Shown: piece after piece, positions 1 to 6,175 of the stretch
How positions within the stretch are numbered: the stretch's first letter is position 1
Layout of the letters: each line of letters starts with the position of its first letter
Source: Candidatus Omnitrophota bacterium
Lineage (GTDB): Bacteria; Omnitrophota; Gorgyraeia; 2-02-FULL-51-18; JAGOUK01
Direction of reading: 5' to 3'
DNA length: 6,755 nucleotides
NCBI GenBank assembly: GCA_020058965.1
Contig: JAGVCY010000252.1
Location: 1 to 6,755, forward strand
Program-made: the position numbers and the translations under genes
Notes under the pieces: generated by a model
Seen by the model: the letters and a program-made list of their open reading frames with translations, nothing else
The model's database searches: none
Told to the model about the DNA's origin: nothing

Positions 1-519
1 CAAATGATGGGATTTAGCGCTTTGCGAATGGCGGTGAATCTGTCATCCAGGCAGTTGCGGCGGACGGATTTGGCATCAACCGTGGCGTCGATCATCAAAA
101 ATATCGGAGTCGACCCGGGGCTGATTGAGCTGGAGCTGACCGAGGGCTCCCTGATGGAAAACCTTGAGCAGACGGCCGTTGCTTTAACGCATCTGAAGGA
201 TCAAGGGGTGCGGATTGCCATCGATGATTTCGGGACTGGATATTCGTCCCTCAGTACTTTAAAGCGCTTCCCCATCAACACTCTGAAGATCGACCGTTCG
301 TTTATTTGCGATATTTTGCGCGACGAAGAGAGCGCGGCCATTTCTGAAGCGATCATTTCGATGGGCCATAGCATGAAGCTGGAGGTCATCGCCGAAGGCG
401 TCGAGACCGAGCAGCAATGCAATTTTTTGAAGATGCATCATTGTGATCGCATGCAAGGTTTTTTCTTTAGCCGCGCGATTCCCGCGACCGCCTTCACCGA
501 ACTCCTCAAATCTAAGTAA
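1..519 (+). CDS. EAL-domain cyclic-di-GMP phosphodiesterase, C-terminal part (5' end outside window)
   Basis: The frame is open from the first base and ends at TAA 517-519. The visible part begins inside an EAL domain, so the true start, the EAL signature and any N-terminal sensor or GGDEF domain lie upstream. Numbering from the Met at position 4, conserved motifs are: NLS (12-14), ELTEG (44-48, usually ELTES), IDDFGTGYSSL (73-83), LKIDRSF (94-100), IAEGVET (129-135) and QGFFFSRAIP (151-160). The metal-binding and catalytic Asn, Glu, Asp-Asp, Lys and Glu residues of active EAL enzymes are all present in this part, so I infer an active phosphodiesterase. The family hydrolyses cyclic-di-GMP to pGpG and lowers this second messenger, affecting motility and biofilm. 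Roughly the first third of the domain is missing. The annotated Met at 4 is only an internal residue. Confidence 0.93.
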   Translation, partial: QMMGFSALRMAVNLSSRQLRRTDLASTVASIIKNIGVDPGLIELELTEGSLMENLEQTAVALTHLKDQGVRIAIDDFGTGYSSLSTLKRFPINTLKIDRSFICDILRDEESAAISEAIISMGHSMKLEVIAEGVETEQQCNFLKMHHCDRMQGFFFSRAIPATAFTELLKSK

Positions 520-647
520 TCTGCTGGTTGTAAGCATAAGCTTAGCGACCAAATAGCATCATCTGCTGCGTTGCTCGGGCGCTCGCGTGGGATTACCACG
601 CGTCGCTACTCGCGCCTTGCATCTGATACTATTTGAGCAGACTACTT
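514..647. repeat. Imperfect palindromic element, possibly a MITE-like or dispersed repeat
   Basis: The core at 551-634 folds back on itself over 84 bases. The central stem CGCGTGG (584-590) pairs perfectly with CCACGCG (596-602) around the loop GATTA. GCG (579-581) pairs with CGC (604-606) across a small bulge. The outer arms 551-566 and 619-634 pair at 13 of 16 positions. Outside this, AAGTAATCTGCT (514-525) matches the reverse complement of AGCAGACTACTT (636-647) at 11 of 12, as terminal inverted repeats of a 134-bp element would. The left end includes the last Lys codon and stop of the EAL gene. There is no transposase and I see no clear target-site duplication. There is no T-run after the hairpin, so it is not a standard intrinsic terminator. 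Whether it is repeated elsewhere in the genome cannot be seen here. Confidence 0.6.
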
Positions 648-780
648 GGTTTAACCTTTGAGCGACCTTGGCGAGGCGCCTCGTCGCACCAACCTTTTCA
701 CCAACCCCCGTTGTACATAATCCTACCAAGGCAGGTGCTTCGGCCTGCGAGCCAAGCATTCACCTCATTAGAATAGACCA
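648..780. other. Non-coding GC-rich dyads between the palindromic element and the spoVG promoter
   Basis: I see no convincing gene in this stretch. It holds a perfect 12-bp palindrome CGAGGCGCCTCG (672-683) and a short hairpin with arms GCAGG (731-735) and CCTGC (744-748) around an 8-base loop. Neither is followed by a T-run. The open minus-strand frame crossing 559-759 has no recognisable family and runs through the palindrome, so I take it as chance. The stretch might be a further part of the same repeat element, or the remains of an untranslated RNA. Both are guesses. Confidence 0.35.
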
Positions 781-819
781 ATTTCCTATCATTATTTATT
801 AAAACCTGACTCATTTAAT

Positions 820-849
820 TTGAAATATGCAAAAAAATATTTTTAAAAT
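820..849 (+). promoter_or_regulatory. Candidate sigma-70 promoter for spoVG
   Basis: TTGAAA (820-825) and TAAAAT (844-849) are each one mismatch from the -35 and -10 consensus, separated by 18 bases. They sit in a strongly AT-rich tract (about 770-860) that contrasts with the GC-rich coding DNA on both sides. Transcription would begin near 856, giving a leader of about 65 bases before the spoVG ATG. AT-rich DNA yields such matches easily, so the exact hexamers are uncertain. Confidence 0.5.
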
Positions 850-908
850 TGTAATAAATTTGAGGGGCTCGTCCGTCTATAGGGTAGAGAGAGTTGTTCT
901 AACCAAAT

Positions 909-917
909 AGGAGGTGA
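909..917 (+). promoter_or_regulatory. Near-perfect Shine-Dalgarno of spoVG
   Basis: AGGAGGTGA is fully complementary to the usual 3' end of 16S rRNA and lies just upstream of the ATG at 921. It fixes the start codon and predicts strong translation. Confidence 0.85.
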
Positions 918-920
918 GTC

Positions 921-1202
921 ATGGGTAATGTGAAGGAATGTGAGATCGTTTCGGTTCGGCGGCTGGAGGGTGCCGGCAATTTAAAGGCCTTTGTGGACAT
1001 TCGCATCGGCGGAGCACTGGTTATCACGCAGTGCGCGGTGATGGATGGGAAGCGAGGGCTTTTTGCGTCGCTGCCCCGGCAGTTGGCCCGTGACGGCCGC
1101 TGGCGTGATGTTGTGATCGCCGCGGACGATGAATTGCGCGCGCATTACCAAGGGGAAATCCTGCGCGCTTATGAAGAGGAAGCCGCCGCCGTTACCGTCT
1201 AA
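921..1202 (+). CDS. spoVG: SpoVG family protein
   Basis: A 93-residue protein, close to the usual 84-100 residues of SpoVG. The characteristic core is clear: IVSVRRLEGAGNLKAFVDI (residues 9-27), VMDGKRGLFASLP (40-52) and DGRWRDV (58-64), ending in an acidic tail. SpoVG was first described as a septation and sporulation factor in Bacillus. In Staphylococcus, Listeria and Borrelia it is a small DNA- or RNA-binding global regulator, and it also occurs in non-sporulating Gram-negatives. Nothing here suggests sporulation, so I infer a nucleic-acid-binding regulatory role. The start is set by the strong ribosome-binding site at 909-917. The gene has its own likely promoter and precedes yraN and comM on the same strand with no evident terminator between, so co-transcription is plausible. 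The usual conserved Pro-Ile after the RD motif is replaced by IAADDE, which may affect binding. Confidence 0.9.
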   Translation: MGNVKECEIVSVRRLEGAGNLKAFVDIRIGGALVITQCAVMDGKRGLFASLPRQLARDGRWRDVVIAADDELRAHYQGEILRAYEEEAAAVTV

Positions 1203-1329
1203 GTTGCTTAAATAAAAAATCACGCTCTTGCCGGCCCGGAATTCTCAGGAGCTCCGGCGCTTGGTAAGGGCGTGTTTACAACTCGGAGTTCATGACGAGG
1301 CAAATTTGAGAACAAAATTGGAGCCGGGG

Positions 1330-1722
1330 ATGAAATTGAAAACAGCGCCGAACGCAAAGTCCGTGCTGGGGCATGTGGGGGAGCTATTGGCCGCGGAGCG
1401 GCTGAGGCTCGAGGGGTATGTCATTTTGGAGCGCAACTATCGGTCACCTTCGGGAGAGTTGGACATCATTGCGCGGGAGGGCGATGTGGTGGTGTTTGTG
1501 GAAGTGCGGACCCGAACGAATGATTGGTTCGGCCATCCGCTCGAAAGCATTAATTTTATCAAGCAGCGTCGGCTCAGGAATGTGGCGCGCGATTACCTCC
1601 TGGAGCGGCGTCCATCCTGCAAGGGTCTGCGATTTGATGTGGTGGGTATCGTGATGCGCGAAGGTCAGGAAGCGGACATAAGGATCATCACCCATGCGTT
1701 TTATCAAGGGGAGTTGAGGTGA
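1330..1722 (+). CDS. yraN: YraN family (UPF0102) endonuclease-like protein
   Basis: From ATG 1330 the product has 130 residues, matching the usual length of about 115-130. Numbered from that Met, it shows LGHVGELLAAERL (13-25), an RNYR segment (35-38), GELDIIAREGD (42-52) and VFVEVRTR (55-62). This is the PD-(D/E)XK nuclease-fold core, with Asp45 and Glu58 the expected metal ligands and Arg60 in place of the Lys often seen. The cellular role of the family is poorly defined; a DNA-processing function is inferred from the fold and from its frequent pairing with comM. GGAG (1320-1323) lies 6 bases before ATG 1330 and supports that start. The frame stays open upstream to a TTG at 1228 (164 residues), but that TTG has no ribosome-binding site and the extra 34 residues resemble nothing in the family. 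The stop overlaps the comM start by 4 bases (GTGA, 1719-1722), pointing to translational coupling. Confidence 0.88.
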   Translation: MKLKTAPNAKSVLGHVGELLAAERLRLEGYVILERNYRSPSGELDIIAREGDVVVFVEVRTRTNDWFGHPLESINFIKQRRLRNVARDYLLERRPSCKGLRFDVVGIVMREGQEADIRIITHAFYQGELR

Positions 1723-3248
1723 TCGCGCGCGTGGAGGCAGCGGGCGTATGGGGTATCGATGCTCTACCGGTCGAGGTGGAGGTGGATGTCGCAAAGGGAC
1801 TGCCTTCTTTTCAGATCGTGGGTCTGCCGGACACGGCCTGCCGCGAAAGCCAGGTTAGAGTTTTGTCAGCGATTCGTAATTCGGGATTTAATTTTCCGGC
1901 AAAAAAAATTATGATCAATCTCGCCCCTGCGGACATCAAGAAGGAGGGGTCGGGGTTTGATCTGGCGATCGCGATCGGAATTTTGGCCGCGTCCGAGCAG
2001 ATCGATTCCACGGATCTGGGGCGATGTGTTTTTAGCGGGGAATTGGCTTTGGACGGCCGGGTCCGTTCGGTTCAGGGAGCGCTTTCGCGGGCTTCGGGGT
2101 ATGCCGACGGTGTGAAGCGCTTTTTTTTCCCAAAGGAGAATGAGCGGGAGGTGAGTTGCGTGCGCACTGCCCGGCTGGTCTCGGTTCAGACACTCACCGA
2201 CGCGGTTGAAGCGCTTCGGGACCCTGGGAGGATAAACACGGCGGTTGCCTTGCGCGCTGAGGCAGTCACCGCGCGCCGAAAAGCCCGGCCGGATTTTACC
2301 GATGTACGGGGACAGCGGGTGGCGAAGCGGGCACTCGAAGTGGCCTGTGCGGGCGGCCACAACCTGGCGATGATCGGCCCTCCCGGGTCAGGCAAAACAA
2401 TGCTCGCCAAGCGAATCCCCGGAATTTTGCCGGACCTCGGATTTGCCGACGCGATGGAGACGACCAAAATTCACAGTATCGCCGGGACACTACGAAAACG
2501 CGAAAGTCTGATTCTGACGCCGCCCTTCCGGTCACCGCACCACACGATCTCCGCGACGGCGTTGGTTGGCGGCGGCAGCTATCCCAAGCCCGGCGAAATC
2601 AGCCTGGCACATCACGGGGTGCTTTTTCTGGATGAATTGCCGGAATTTGGGCGTAACGCGCTGGAGGTGCTGCGTCAGCCGTTGGAGGACGGAAAGATCG
2701 TTGTTTCGCGCGCGGTGGCGAGTCTGTCGTTTCCGGCCAGGTTTATGCTGGTTGCGGCGATGAACCCGTGTCCGTGCGGGTATTTTACGGACGAACAGCA
2801 TGCGTGTTATTGCACGCCGATTCAGATCAAGAACTATTTGGGAAAGGTTTCGGGCCCGCTTTTAGACCGCATTGACATTCACCTGGAGGTCCGCAGGTTG
2901 GGGTTGGAGGATTTTACCGGGACCGTGAAAGGGGAAGGGTCCGGCGTCATACGGGAACGGGTCGAAGCGGCGCGGCTGATTCAGGGTGAGCGCTATGCGG
3001 GGACGGGTTACGCGTTCAATGCTCAATTAGAAGGAAAAGACGCGGAGGCATTCTGTGTTCCCTCCGAAGATGCTAAGCAATTCTTGCAGCAGGCGATGGA
3101 GGACCTGGGTTTTAGTGGACGGGCTTTTCATAAAGTCCTTAAAGTTGCTAGAACGATCGCGGATTTGGATCAATCGGTGGAGATGCAACTCGCTCATGTG
3201 CAGGAAGCAGTTCAATATCGCTCACTTGACAGGAAGGGTTGGTACTGA
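1719..3248 (+). CDS. comM: ComM/YifB family magnesium-chelatase-like AAA+ ATPase
   Basis: A full-length 509-residue member of the family (usually about 500-515). The N-terminal ChlI-like domain carries GLPSFQIVGLPD (27-38), NSGFNFPAKKIMINLAPAD (54-72) and KKEGSGFDLAIAIGILAAS (74-92). The AAA+ core has Walker A GPPGSGKT (220-227), Walker B VLFLDE (301-306), a cysteine cluster CPC (351-353) with CYC (363-365), and LLDRIDIHLEV (381-391) with a likely arginine finger. The C-terminal helical part has SGRAFHKVLKVARTIADL (466-483). ComM of naturally competent bacteria forms a hexameric helicase that drives branch migration during integration of transforming DNA. Its role in other bacteria is unclear. 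The start is GTG 1719, preceded by GGGGAG (1708-1713) inside yraN. dprA, a frequent neighbour, is not next to it here. The last codons also carry the promoter of the following gene. Confidence 0.95.
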   Translation: MIARVEAAGVWGIDALPVEVEVDVAKGLPSFQIVGLPDTACRESQVRVLSAIRNSGFNFPAKKIMINLAPADIKKEGSGFDLAIAIGILAASEQIDSTDLGRCVFSGELALDGRVRSVQGALSRASGYADGVKRFFFPKENEREVSCVRTARLVSVQTLTDAVEALRDPGRINTAVALRAEAVTARRKARPDFTDVRGQRVAKRALEVACAGGHNLAMIGPPGSGKTMLAKRIPGILPDLGFADAMETTKIHSIAGTLRKRESLILTPPFRSPHHTISATALVGGGSYPKPGEISLAHHGVLFLDELPEFGRNALEVLRQPLEDGKIVVSRAVASLSFPARFMLVAAMNPCPCGYFTDEQHACYCTPIQIKNYLGKVSGPLLDRIDIHLEVRRLGLEDFTGTVKGEGSGVIRERVEAARLIQGERYAGTGYAFNAQLEGKDAEAFCVPSEDAKQFLQQAMEDLGFSGRAFHKVLKVARTIADLDQSVEMQLAHVQEAVQYRSLDRKGWY

Positions 3249-3256
3249 TATATAAT
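3226..3256 (+). promoter_or_regulatory. Strong sigma-70 promoter overlapping the comM stop codon
   Basis: A perfect -35 TTGACA (3226-3231) lies within the last codons of comM. A 17-base spacer leads to TATATA (3249-3254), preceded by TGA (3246-3248), which gives an extended -10 of the TGn form. A perfect TATAAT (3251-3256) is also present with a 19-base spacer. The comM stop codon is itself the TGn of the extended -10. Transcription would begin near 3262, leaving a leader of about 37 bases before ATG 3299. Confidence 0.72.
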
Positions 3257-3298
3257 CAACAAATAAAGTTGTAGAAAACACAAATGTAGGAGGTGGTC

Positions 3299-4900
3299 AT
3301 GCGGCGGCAGATATCGATCTTTTTGGCAGTCGGTTGGTTGGGGACGGTCACCGTTGCGGAAGCGCAGTGGGAGCCGGCATTTAGAACAGTCGCGGACAGC
3401 AAGATTCACTCGTATCAAAAGGACTCAATGAACCCCAATCGAATATTGCTAGGGGTGGACGGCGGGGTGATGGTGTCCAAAGACAGCGGCGCCGCATGGA
3501 AACGCGTATTGACGGTGCCTGCCAATCAGCCCGTGACGATCCTGCAGCAAGAGGCGGGAACGGCCAAGTGGTGGGCGCTCGCTCCGCACATGTTGTACCG
3601 CAGTGCGGACGGAGGTCAAAAATGGGAGCCTTGCAGCAGCTTTCCGGGCGATGCCTCATCGGCAATTCGATCTTTCATGGCATCGGATCATGCTCTGTTT
3701 ATGGGTCGCAGAGATGGTCTTGCGGTGAGCGTGGATGATGGGCTTTCCTGGAATAATGTGCAGGATTTTGCGGGCCAGGAAATATTCCAGATTTCTCAGT
3801 CTCAGGATCAGCGTGTTTGGGTCGCGGCTGACCGCGGAGTGTATCGCTCCGCGCCCAATAACACCTGGGAGCGGGTCTACAGCCGACTGTCTCGAGCGGA
3901 TGAGAGTCAGGAAGTGCCGGACGGCACGGATGAATCGGAGTCTGTGACGGTGCGCGAGCCCATTTATCTCTGGTTCGGACCCGGAGCCGGCACCGTGACG
4001 GTCGTTGATGGAGGAAAAAAGTTTTCGATCGATTCCAAAACTAGAAAAATCATCTCATCCGGATTGCTTTCGGCACCGGCTCAGAATGAACCGCAGTCAT
4101 TGGATGGTGACGCGGGTCGTGTGGCGATTGCCGCGGGGAGAGGGATAGGAGTGTGGGATGAATCCTCACAGTCCTTTGAGGAATTGACCGGCGGATGGCC
4201 GGGTGCTCTTGTGCGGGCGATGGATTATGATTCCGCAGAGGATCAATTGACGGCTGTTACCGATCGGGGAGTGTATAAATATGAACACCCTGAGTTGAGC
4301 GGTTTTTTGGAAGCAAGGATGCAATCCGGCCATGAACGGGCTAAACTGCTGATCGGACAATTCGGTAATGAACCAAACATTCTCGAGCTTCAGGATGCTG
4401 CGATGAGGTACGCGGAAGTGCATCCGGATAAAATTATCGAGTGGCGAAAGCAGCTCGCAAAAAAAGCGTGGTTTCCGACGGTGAGTTTGGGTCAGGATAT
4501 CGGCGAAGACGCCAATATTGACCTGGATCGAGGCGGCACCGCTGATCCGGATCATTTTATTCAAGGTCCTTCTGAAGTCGATCGGTCATGGTCGGTGGAT
4601 GTGAGTTGGGCGCTGGGTGATCTGATTTGGAATGATGACCAGACCACGATCGATAACCGATCGAAGCTGATGGTTCAGCTACGAGATGATTTGTTGAACC
4701 AGTTGAATCATATGTATTATTCCCGCAGACGGATTCAGATCGCCATGTTGGTCGAAGGATCGGTCGGACTTGACAAAGAAATCGACCGTCGGCTCCAAAT
4801 AGAAGAGTACACCGCCGGACTGGACGCTCTGACGGGCGGCTACTTCAGTCACCATACTCCCGGTTCGTTGGAACTCACCGATCGATCCGCAATATCTTGA
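3299..4900 (+). CDS. Exported Asp-box (BNR-like) repeat protein with an unrecognised C-terminal domain
   Basis: A 533-residue protein. Residues 1-22 form a signal peptide: MRRQ, a hydrophobic stretch, then an AEAQ end with probable cleavage near 22, so it acts outside the cytoplasm. The N-terminal half carries Asp-box repeats of the S-x-D-x-G-x-x-W form: SKDSGAAW (60-67), SADGGQKW (102-109) and SVDDGLSW (144-151), with a degenerate copy at 184-190 and blade-like repeats such as DRGVYKY (322-328). I infer a beta-propeller of the YCF48/sortilin/BNR kind. The C-terminal part (about 335-533) has a helical stretch, then WSVDVSWALGDLIWNDDQTT (431-450), then a charged helix-rich segment to the end. 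I do not recognise a family there. ATG 3299 is chosen because AGGAGGTG (3288-3295) precedes it; a GTG at 3293 lies inside that ribosome-binding site. Function is unknown. Extracellular assembly, adhesion or scaffolding are possibilities only. Confidence 0.82.
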   Translation: MRRQISIFLAVGWLGTVTVAEAQWEPAFRTVADSKIHSYQKDSMNPNRILLGVDGGVMVSKDSGAAWKRVLTVPANQPVTILQQEAGTAKWWALAPHMLYRSADGGQKWEPCSSFPGDASSAIRSFMASDHALFMGRRDGLAVSVDDGLSWNNVQDFAGQEIFQISQSQDQRVWVAADRGVYRSAPNNTWERVYSRLSRADESQEVPDGTDESESVTVREPIYLWFGPGAGTVTVVDGGKKFSIDSKTRKIISSGLLSAPAQNEPQSLDGDAGRVAIAAGRGIGVWDESSQSFEELTGGWPGALVRAMDYDSAEDQLTAVTDRGVYKYEHPELSGFLEARMQSGHERAKLLIGQFGNEPNILELQDAAMRYAEVHPDKIIEWRKQLAKKAWFPTVSLGQDIGEDANIDLDRGGTADPDHFIQGPSEVDRSWSVDVSWALGDLIWNDDQTTIDNRSKLMVQLRDDLLNQLNHMYYSRRRIQIAMLVEGSVGLDKEIDRRLQIEEYTAGLDALTGGYFSHHTPGSLELTDRSAIS

Positions 4901-4954
4901 GGGTTGAGAGAAATTTTGAACGATATTTTTTAGTGCAAAACAATTTTGAAGGAA

Positions 4955-4960
4955 TATAAT
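4955..4960 (+). promoter_or_regulatory. Candidate -10 element of the MscS-type channel gene
   Basis: A perfect TATAAT lies in the AT-rich 91-base gap between the Asp-box gene and the channel gene. At a normal spacing (about 4931-4937) I find only a poor -35, so the promoter may be weak, activator-dependent or recognised by another sigma factor. Transcription would begin near 4967, leaving a leader of about 25 bases. Confidence 0.45.
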
Positions 4961-4963
4961 GAC

Positions 4964-4988
4964 CTCACCAAAAAAATAATAAGGTGAG
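4964..4988. promoter_or_regulatory. Inverted repeat covering the channel gene's ribosome-binding site
   Basis: CTCACC (4964-4969) and GGTGAG (4983-4988) are exact inverted copies around a 13-base A/T-only spacer. The right arm overlaps the Shine-Dalgarno AAGGTGA (4981-4987) of the gene starting at 4992. In a transcript that begins upstream, the left arm would mask the ribosome-binding site. If transcription begins near 4967, as the TATAAT at 4955-4960 predicts, the left arm is mostly not transcribed and the repeat would act only as DNA, for example as an operator over the start point. No T-run follows, so it is not a terminator. Confidence 0.45.
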
Positions 4989-4991
4989 CTC

Positions 4992-6083
4992 ATGACGCAC
5001 GATCAAATTCATTCTCTTCTCCAAATCCAGCTCTATCGATCCAACACCGTTCGGGATTTATTGGTTTCGCTCTTAATTTTTGCGGGATCGATGGCGGTGT
5101 TATGGGTTTTTAAAACACTGATCTTTCGGCGGCTTAAAAAACTCGTTTCCAAGACTCCCACAACGCTGGATGATTTTTTACTCGAGATTTTTAATAAGAC
5201 GATATTACCGCTGCTGTACCTGGGTTCGGCCTATATTGCGCTGAATCACCTGGATATTTCCCGATCGACCGATCGTGCCATCGGATCCGTTTTTAAGGTT
5301 GCCACGATCATCCAGGTCGTTCGGGCGTTCTTGTCTGTTTTAACTTATCTGATTCGGAATTCCTGGATCAAGCTTGAGACGCACGGGAGTATCGCGTCAA
5401 AAAGTATTGTGACGCTGGCTCGGATCGTTGTCTGGCTGGTCGCCATTTTATTTATCATCGACAATTTAGGATATGACATTAATTCAGTTATTGCCGGACT
5501 CGGAGTCGGCGGCGTCGCGGTGGCACTCGCGGCGCAGACCATCCTCGGAGATGTATTTAATTATTTTGTGATCATTTTTGACAAGCCCTTCAAAGAGGGG
5601 GACTTCATTGTGATGGACGAATTCAAGGGTGAGATCGAAAGAATTGGAATTAAAAGCACGCGCATTCGCTCTTTGCAGGGCGAACTCCTGATCGTCTCGA
5701 ACTCCAATTTAACCGCGAGCCGGGTCAGAAATTATAAGCATATGGAAAAACGCCGGGCCCTGCTGACGCTCGGGGTCGTGTATCAAACCCCGCCAGCCAA
5801 ACTGCGGCAAGCCGTTTTGACCGTGCGCTCGATCATCGAGGGAACACCGGGAGTGATTTTGGATCGCGCGCACTTTAAAACCTTCGGCGATTTCAGTCTG
5901 ATCATCGAAGCGGTTTATTTCGTGAAGGATTATGAGTACAATGCGTTTATGGGTGTGCAGGAGCGCGTTAATTTAGCGATCATGGAGGCGTTCGAGCGAG
6001 AGGGCATCGAATTTGCCTATCCGACGCAGACGCTTTTTGTGAATGGGACGGCGCGCGGCGCGGTCGACCTCATAAAAAACTAA
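4992..6083 (+). CDS. MscS-family mechanosensitive ion channel
   Basis: A 363-residue integral inner-membrane protein. Hydrophobic segments are visible near 22-44, 69-88, 97-121, 138-158 and 164-197. The last is the pore-lining helix, with the Gly/Ala-rich stretch AGLGVGGVAVALAAQTILGD (168-187). The family signature FDKPFKEGDFI (196-206) follows. The beta domain has GEIERIGIKSTRIRSLQGE (213-231) and LLIVSNSNL (232-240), where the usual PNS is SNS, then RVRNYK (244-249). The C-terminal alpha/beta domain ends with EFAYPTQTLFV (340-350), typical of the family. MscS channels open when membrane tension rises and release solutes during osmotic downshock. Length and five-helix layout are closer to the YnaI-like branch than to E. 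coli MscS itself (286 residues, three helices). AAGGTGA (4981-4987) supports ATG 4992. It appears to be a single-gene unit, with possible control at the inverted repeat upstream. Confidence 0.93.
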   Translation: MTHDQIHSLLQIQLYRSNTVRDLLVSLLIFAGSMAVLWVFKTLIFRRLKKLVSKTPTTLDDFLLEIFNKTILPLLYLGSAYIALNHLDISRSTDRAIGSVFKVATIIQVVRAFLSVLTYLIRNSWIKLETHGSIASKSIVTLARIVVWLVAILFIIDNLGYDINSVIAGLGVGGVAVALAAQTILGDVFNYFVIIFDKPFKEGDFIVMDEFKGEIERIGIKSTRIRSLQGELLIVSNSNLTASRVRNYKHMEKRRALLTLGVVYQTPPAKLRQAVLTVRSIIEGTPGVILDRAHFKTFGDFSLIIEAVYFVKDYEYNAFMGVQERVNLAIMEAFEREGIEFAYPTQTLFVNGTARGAVDLIKN

Positions 6084-6121
6084 ATTAAGTTCTTTCGATT
6101 TTAAGAAAAATAAAAATCTAC

Positions 6122-6149
6122 TTGACTTCATAACGCGGCGAATTATACT
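6122..6149 (+). promoter_or_regulatory. Sigma-70 promoter of nrdA
   Basis: TTGACT (6122-6127) and TATACT (6144-6149) are each one mismatch from consensus, with a 16-base spacer. Transcription would begin near 6156, giving a leader of about 145 bases. The -10 element overlaps the first NrdR-box-like site. Confidence 0.65.
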
Positions 6150-6160
6150 AAATATAGTCA
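6145..6160. promoter_or_regulatory. Candidate NrdR box 1, overlapping the -10 element
   Basis: ATACTAAATATAGTCA matches the published 16-base NrdR consensus (acaCwAtATaTwGtgt) at 12 of 16 positions, including the conserved C, A, AT and GT positions. It covers the -10 element and the predicted start point. A bound NrdR would therefore block RNA polymerase. Confidence 0.72.
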
Positions 6161-6175
6161 TGAGAAACAGCTCAA

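Noticed and set aside
531..544. Small hairpin TAAGC/GCTTA just after the EAL gene as a terminator
   Set aside because: Only a 5-bp A/T-rich stem and no T-run.
559..759. Minus-strand open frame of 66 codons in the spoVG upstream region
   Set aside because: It runs through the palindromic element, has no recognisable family and no ribosome-binding site that I can see. It is most likely chance coding in repeat DNA.
649..760. Possible integron attC site (GTTTAAC at 649-655 fits the RYYYAAC box)
   Set aside because: No matching GTTRRRY partner at a suitable distance and no integron arrangement of cassettes.
1230..1258. Hairpin GCCGG/CCGGC after spoVG as an intrinsic terminator
   Set aside because: The loop is 19 bases and no T-run follows the right arm, so termination is unlikely.
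1444..1794. Long minus-strand open frames opposite yraN, comM and the Asp-box gene
   Set aside because: They lie fully opposite well-supported genes and encode no recognisable domains; they are shadows of the codon pattern on the + strand.
3293..3298. GTG 3293 as the start of the Asp-box protein
   Set aside because: It lies inside the ribosome-binding site AGGAGGTG; ATG 3299 is correctly spaced from it and begins a normal signal peptide.
4480..5290. Many GATCG/CGATCG words across the end of the Asp-box gene and the start of the channel gene
   Set aside because: They fall mostly in codons for Asp, Arg, Ile and Ser and show no regular spacing, so codon use explains them. I could not test enrichment against the genome background.
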